The translations under genes were made by a program, and so were the position numbers. Below, piece after piece: positions 58,571 to 64,000 of a stretch of DNA of 64,000 nucleotides. The stretch lies in assembly GCA_033961575.1 (NCBI GenBank), contig CM066729.1:95917001-95981000 (forward strand). Reading direction: 5' to 3'. Source of the stretch: Aselliscus stoliczkanus. Lineage: Eukaryota > Chordata > Mammalia > Chiroptera > Hipposideridae. The notes beneath the pieces were generated by a model that had not been told where the DNA came from, searched no databases, and saw nothing but the letters and a program-made list of their open reading frames with translations. How positions within the stretch are numbered: the first letter of the stretch is position 1; each line of letters begins with the position of its first letter.

Positions 58571-59633
58571 AAAAATTTATTTTATTAAAGTATATTTGGC
58601 ATACACTATTATATTAGTTTAAGGTAAACAACATAGTGATTCAATATTTATATATCTTATAATGTGATCATTGCAACAAGTCTAGTAACCATTGGTCACA
58701 ATGCAAAGTTACTGCAATAATATTGGCTATATTCTCTGTGCTGTACACTACATCCCTGTGGCTTATTTATTTTAACTGGATGTTTGTATCTCTTATTCCC
58801 TTTCCCCTATCTTACCCATCTCCCCCACCCTCCCCTCTGGCAACCTTCAGTTTGTTCTCTGTGTCTATGAATCTGCTTCTGTTTTGTTTTGTTTTATTCT
58901 TTAGTTTTCTTTTTAGATTTCACATATAAGTAAAATCATATGGTATTGGTCTTTCTCTGTGTGACTTATACATATTTAGCATAATGCCCTTCTGGTCCAT
59001 CCATATTGTCGCAAATGGCAAGATTTGATTCTTCCTTATTGTTGAATAATATTCCTATATATCTATATATTTCACATCTTCTTTATCCATTCCTTTATCG
59101 AAGGATCTAGGATGCTTCTGTATCTTGGCTATTGTAAATAGTGCTGCGGTAAATATAGGGGTGCATATATCTTTTCAAATTAGTGTTTTGGGTACTTCAG
59201 ATAAATACCCAGAAATGGGATTGCTGGGTCATATGGCAATTCTATTTTTAATTTTTTGAGGAATCTCCATACTGTTTGCCATAGCGATTGTACCACTTTG
59301 CAATCCCACCAATAGTACAGGAGGGTTCCCTTTTCTCCACATTCTCACCAGTGCTTGTTTGTTAAAATTTGATATAGCCATTCTGTCAGGCATGACACCA
59401 TGGTTTAGATTTGCACTTCCCTTCTTATTAGTGATGTTGAGAATCTTTTGATGTGTCTCTCTGTTGCCCATAGGTATGTCTTCTTTGAAGAACTGTGTAT
59501 TCATATCTTCTGTCCAATTTTTAATTGTATTTGTTTGTTCGTATGTTGTTATATGAGTTCCTTACATATTTTGGATATTAACTCCTTATCAAATATATCA
59601 TTTGCAAATATTTTCTCCCACTGAGAAAGTTGT

Positions 59634-59695
<62 letters not shown>

Positions 59696-60240
59696 ATGGT
59701 TTCCTTCGCTGTGCAGAAAATTTTCAGTTTGGTATAGTCACTGATTATTTTTTTCTTTTGTTGCCCTTGCCCAAGGAGACATATCTAAAAGATATTGCTA
59801 AGACCTATGTCAGAGAGTTTACTGACTATGTTTTCATGTCTTACATTTAAGCCTTTAATCCATTTTGAATTTATTTTTGTACATACTGTGATAAAGTCCA
59901 GTTTTATTTTTTGGCATGTATCTCTCCAGTTTCCCCAACACCATTTGCTGAAGGGATTGTCATTTCCCCATTGTATATTCTTGCCTCCTTTGTTATAAAT
60001 TACTTGGCTAAATATGTGAGGGTTTGTTTCTGTACTCTGTTGTATTCCATTTATCTATATGTCTGCTTTTATGCCAGTACCACACTCTTTGGATTACTAT
60101 AGCCTTATAATACAGTTTAAGATCAGGGAGCATGATACTTCCAACTTTATTCTGCTTAATATTGATTTGATATTTGTTTTTTTGTGTGTGATTTCATATA
60201 AATTTTAGAATGATTTGTTCTAGTTCTGAGAAGAACTAGT
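58571..60240 (-). mobile_element. Old antisense L1, 3' third
   Basis: From the A-tail complement at 58571 through 3'UTR and the end of ORF2. Recognisable ORF2 pieces in minus frames are 59504-59229 and the antisense region around 59795-60230. Truncated near 60240. A (CT)n tract is embedded (59636-59693). Frames are broken. Confidence 0.86.
59636..59693. repeat. (CT)n microsatellite inside L1
   Basis: About 28 CT units at a place where the L1 sequence itself is TCTCTTCT-like, so it likely grew from that seed. Confidence 0.95.
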
Positions 60241-60335
60241 ATTTTATGTGCAGGAAAATTTGAACCACTTATTATCCATGTTACAGTTCAACATTCTGTA
60301 GCCCAGAGATTGGCCAATTCTTTGAATATCAGAGG

Positions 60336-60517
60336 TACTATGAAAATGAGGTGCAAATCAAGAGAGCCAAATTCAAAGAAGACTGATTAATAAAACAGAA
60401 TTCCATCTTATTAGTCTAATGATAGATCACTATATCTCAGTAATATAGCTCTATTCGTTGCAGAGAATCATAAGAAACTTATCTTGGTGAGGCTGGGTAT
60501 GTCTATACAGGAAAACA
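60336..60517 (+). repeat. Dispersed duplicate, copy B
   Basis: Counterpart of 57133-57312. Alignment is gapped in the middle, strong at both ends (AAAATGAGGTGCAAATCAAG at 60343-60362; CATAAGAAACT 60469-60479; ACAGGAAAACAAA 60507-60519). Confidence 0.65.
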
Positions 60518-60519
60518 AA

Positions 60520-61584
60520 AATTAACTTTAATATTAATTGTGACTTTTACTCTGTGCTCCGTGACCTTAAATATGAAGTTAGAAATCAGTTTTAATGCAC
60601 AAATTTAAATATATATTTGCATTTAAACTACCTTGTACCTGAGAGAGGGGAATTAGGAACAGAGGAATTCGATAACAGTTTCTGTCAAGGACATATTTCA
60701 CCAAAGAGTAAAATTTAATTCCTGATTATTTTTAACTTTTATCTTAGCTGAACACTCAATATTTGAAAAGCAAGGTTATCAATTTTGTAAGATCACCCTA
60801 TAATATTAAGTAAAGCTTAGATCAAGAAATACTGCCAGCCCTCTAATTTAAGTGTTACTAAGACATACACTTAGTAATGAGTTTAATTTGGAAGTCACCG
60901 GTGCTCATAGCAGAACATGTGGGAATAAATTGCTGAGGATTTCACTGGCTAGGATAGGCTTTTGGTAGAATGTATTTCAAAAGACCCCTTTCTTAAGTAT
61001 ATCATTTCTAGTATTATTTTCCATAAAAATCCCTGGAAATTTGATTTTTCATTTTTTTTCTATCAATTGAAGTGTTAAGCAAATTGTTTTTGAGGAAAAT
61101 AGTTTCCTTACCTATGAATAAATTTTTGGGTGATGTCTCTCTGGAAATTGAGCTGGTTTTCTGAATATTCTTAAGGGATGTTTATCATTCCAAACCATTT
61201 GTTAGACTATTAAAGCACATCACTCGAGCAATATGGAGCACCTCTATTCTCCGGACTAGTTGGAGCATATGATTTTGAATTTAAATTCCAGCTGGTACTG
61301 ACTAAAAGCTTAGCTATAGAAAACTCATGTTGGGTGTTAGTCACAGCAGGACCCTTGCTTCATGTGGATCTTGGGTAAATATAAATTAAGAAAACTATAT
61401 TTTCCCATCAGAGGATTAAGGAGATTTTATCAACCATTGTTTTCCAAAAGCATCTCAGGAGACAAACATCACAATGCCTTTAACTTGCTTGAAAATTTTA
61501 TATTTTAACTAATAAATAGGGTTTCTGGACCATAGTACTCCTGACAAGCAAAGCATTGCTTGATTATTCCCATATTCCTTTTCT
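60520..61584. other. Unrecognised sequence
   Basis: No repeat or coding signature recognised. Confidence 0.45.
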
Positions 61585-61860
61585 TTTTTTTAAATTAAAG
61601 TTTATTGGGGTGACAATTGTTAGCAAAGTTACATAGATGTAAGGTGTACAATTCTGTAATACATCATCTATTGGGTTGTTGGAAAAGTCATGACACATTT
61701 TTGCAATGAAAAACATAGAAAAAAATATGTTGTGACTTTTCCGACAACCCAGTATATATCACATTGTGTGTTCACCACCAAAACTAGTTCTCTTTCCATC
61801 ACCATATATTTCATTCCCTTTATCCTCATCTATTATCCCCTCCCCACTTTTCAATCTCTT
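61585..61860 (-). mobile_element. L1 3'-end fragment, antisense, with MITE inside
   Basis: Poly(T)/A-tail complement, AAGTTTATTGGGGTGACAAT (61600-61619), then ATTCTGTAATACATCATCTA, interrupted at 61671-61752 by a MITE, then TATATCACATTGTGTGTTCA (61753-61772). Confidence 0.85.
61671..61752. mobile_element. 82 bp palindromic mariner MITE
   Basis: Left arm TTGGGTTGTTGGAAAAGTCA and right arm TGACTTTTCCGACAACCCAG are inverted repeats with one mismatch in the first 19 pairs. TA at 61669-61670 and 61753-61754 is the duplicated target. The middle (TGCAATGAAAAACATAGAAA) continues partial pairing, so the RNA would fold as a long hairpin. The terminal TTGGGTTG motif is that of irritans-type mariners (family knowledge). 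Confidence 0.92.
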
Positions 61861-62968
61861 CTATAACAACATAAGATCCTACATTAGTATGATTATAATA
61901 GGAAAGCAGAAAAGAGGTTGAGGGCAGGGGTCAAGGGGCTTACCAGTGTTGGTAGAAATAATATAATTGTCAGAACATCAACACTGGTTTCCAAATGTCT
62001 GACTTTCTTGGCCTCTCTGAGCTAAAGTTGACATTTTGCTTTTGCAGCCCTCATTTTACCCACCAGAAATTTTAAAATCTTCAGACAACGAAGGTATAGG
62101 CAATCAGCAGAGACATTCTAAGTCATTAAAATGGAAGACAAGTGCATGGAAATCTGAACAAATCTAGGCAATCATACTACTATTCTATATTAGGGCAATT
62201 ATCAGTGAATGAGGGGAAAAAGTTAAGTCGGCCTGACATTTTTATAATTACGCCTTTGATTATTGATATTTTATGCTGATACCTAGGTGATAGAGTCTTC
62301 CACGTATATAAATATAATTTTTCAAAGGAAATCTATTATTCTATAATTGTAAAAAGAAAAACAAAACACAACAACAAACAAACAGATTTTTATTCAAATA
62401 GCTCACTGGATACATTTGTATATGGAACAGAATGTTTTGTCACCATAAACTGCTTTTACTCATTTGTACTATGAAATGTTGCCATATGAAAAAGTTTCTA
62501 AAGAACCCTATGAAATACTGGGAACACTTGTAATTACTGTGCAGGTGTCATTGTTGTTGTTGTTTTTCTATTATGATGGCATTTTTAAGTACTTATTATG
62601 GAAATTTCAGATATTCAAAAGTAGGGAGACCTGTATTAGCAATCCCCAAATATCTATCATTTAGTTCCACTCAGTTTTACTCATAGAGAATCTCATTTCA
62701 TTTATAACTTCCTTTTCACTATTTTCCTACTAATTTTTTTAAAAAAGGTTCTTAGGCATCATTATAATTATATCTATAAATATATATGTAAATGCACCTA
62801 AAATTAAGTGCATTTTATCTAATGTAGCCACAATTTCATTATCATACAAAAATGACAAATATTTCTTAATGAAAGATCTAATAGTCAAATTTCTATTGTC
62901 TCATTGTATCATATTTTTGATATAGATTCTATATAAATATACAGTATATATATATATATATCCCCACA

Positions 62969-63000
<32 letters not shown>

Positions 63001-63794
63001 CTTTCTATCATCTATCTAGCTACTAGTTACCTAGCTAGCTACCTATCATTTTTCGTTTATCTATACAATACATACATACTATATCATACCCAAAAGCTTT
63101 CCAGGATCCAAACATGTTTACATATTGTGTTTGCTTTTAAAGTTTCCTAAATATCTTTGAATGTACAGATTCTACAATCCTCTTCTGAAATTTATTTGTG
63201 GAGGAAACAGATGTAGGAAACAATGTAGCTTTATTGTATTCTTCTGCTTTAACATGATTTTCTATTTCTAACAGTATATTTCTAACATCTGCTAGATAAA
63301 CGTAGAAGGTAGATTATATAAAACCCCATGTTTTGGCAAAAGGACTCCACTGATGGTGCTGTTTTTCTGCTTGTTTATTTGTTTTCCTGCATTGTTTTGT
63401 TTTCCAACAAGAGGTTCTTAATAATATGTAAGTGAGTCTGTTGGTAATGTTAATTGTCACTAAGGGTCATGCCATTGCTAGATCCATTATTTTCAGGGTT
63501 TGCATTTCTTTTTTGTTTTTATACATTTTCTAAGTGAAGAAGAACCTCCTATTGAGGTTTAATTTTCAATTGATGAAGTGAAAGGATCTTAACAGTTTGT
63601 TTTGACAAATGTTTACACCAATGAAACTGAAACCATGATCAATATTTAAACTCTCTGCTCCCACTTTATTCGCTGGAAAAGGCAATGTTACAATTTTTGT
63701 CATTTAAAATAAGCTTTCTCTGTTATTTCAATTTTATATAAACAGACTCAAGCATAATTCTCTTAAAAATCTGATTTCATTTGTACAACATAAT
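61861..63794. other. Mostly unrecognised AT-rich sequence
   Basis: (TA)n at 62945-62961 and 62971-62995, and a TAGC/TATC-rich stretch at 63004-63062. The 66-codon frame at 62464-62664 has no family signature. Confidence 0.45.
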
Positions 63795-64000
63795 ATTTTT
63801 TTAATTATTATTTTTATTATTATTAATAGTTACAGATGTACAAAACTATGCAATAGTTATCTTTTTCACCCCTTTCAAAGTGACTAGCCCCTCCCCCTCC
63901 CCCACCCTCGATATCATGCATATCTATTACAATTCCATTGACTACATCCCCACACTATATTTCACATCCCATGACTGTATATGTGTTAAATTATAGTCAA
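63795..64000 (-). mobile_element. L1 3' end, antisense, runs off the window
   Basis: TTAATTATTATTTTTATTATTATT tail complement (63800-63825), AGTTACAGATGTACAAAACT (63829-63848), CTCCCCCTCCCCCACCCTCG (63892-63911), CCCATGACTGTATATGTG. Same type as 19882-20070. The element continues beyond base 64000. Confidence 0.85.

Overview
The window is AT-rich mammalian nuclear DNA, packed with interspersed repeats and showing no single-copy protein gene, rRNA, functional tRNA or CRISPR array. The lineage points to a bat. Two dimeric tRNA-derived SINEs look like the VES family of Chiroptera. Ten short and three long copies of another tRNA-like SINE (head GGGCCGGCCGAGTGGC..., box B GGTTCGGGTCC) are present, and Tc1/mariner-type DNA transposons sit among Laurasiatherian-type L1s. 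I lean to a rhinolophoid bat (horseshoe or leaf-nosed), mainly because of the short SINE and the fairly recent L1; the species call is inference.

Layout. 0.4-5 kb: SINEs in otherwise unrecognised DNA. 5.1-9.9 kb: an old + strand L1 with its 5' end, interrupted by a 1.5 kb L1 whose 5' part is inverted, with an 18 bp target-site duplication. 9.9-10.4 kb: antisense L1 3' end. 11-14 kb: three short SINEs. 14.1-16.5 kb: an ancient antisense L1 broken by a long SINE and a 579 bp mariner. 16.5-26 kb: microsatellites, SINEs, L1 3' ends and weak LTR/ERV-like remains. 26-29 kb: an ancient repeat, a long SINE, and a second mariner split by an L1 3' end. 30-42 kb: a MaLR-type LTR, a Tigger-like MITE, three members of a second Tc1/mariner family (one at 26 kb), SINEs and unrecognised DNA.

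The dominant object is an essentially full-length L1 on the minus strand (43142-50998, about 7.86 kb). It lies inside an older antisense L1 (42918-52010) and is flanked by a 13 bp duplication. Its ORF1 is open except for one single-base deletion near the end. ORF2 keeps the endonuclease signature residues and the YADD reverse transcriptase motif but is broken by several frameshifts and stops. The 5'UTR is long (about 2.57 kb), CpG-rich, and contains an imperfect tandem repeat of about 193 bp like a promoter monomer.

52-64 kb: more L1 pieces, a probable solo LTR with four enhancer-like repeats, two similar 190 bp sequences 3.2 kb apart, and an 82 bp palindromic mariner MITE whose empty site can be read from a paralogous L1 copy.

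How it works together: nothing here forms a host pathway. The functional logic is of transposons: autonomous L1 machinery, SINEs that end in poly(A) with L1-type target duplications, and deleted DNA transposons that needed a transposase from elsewhere. The nesting order gives a relative history of activity.
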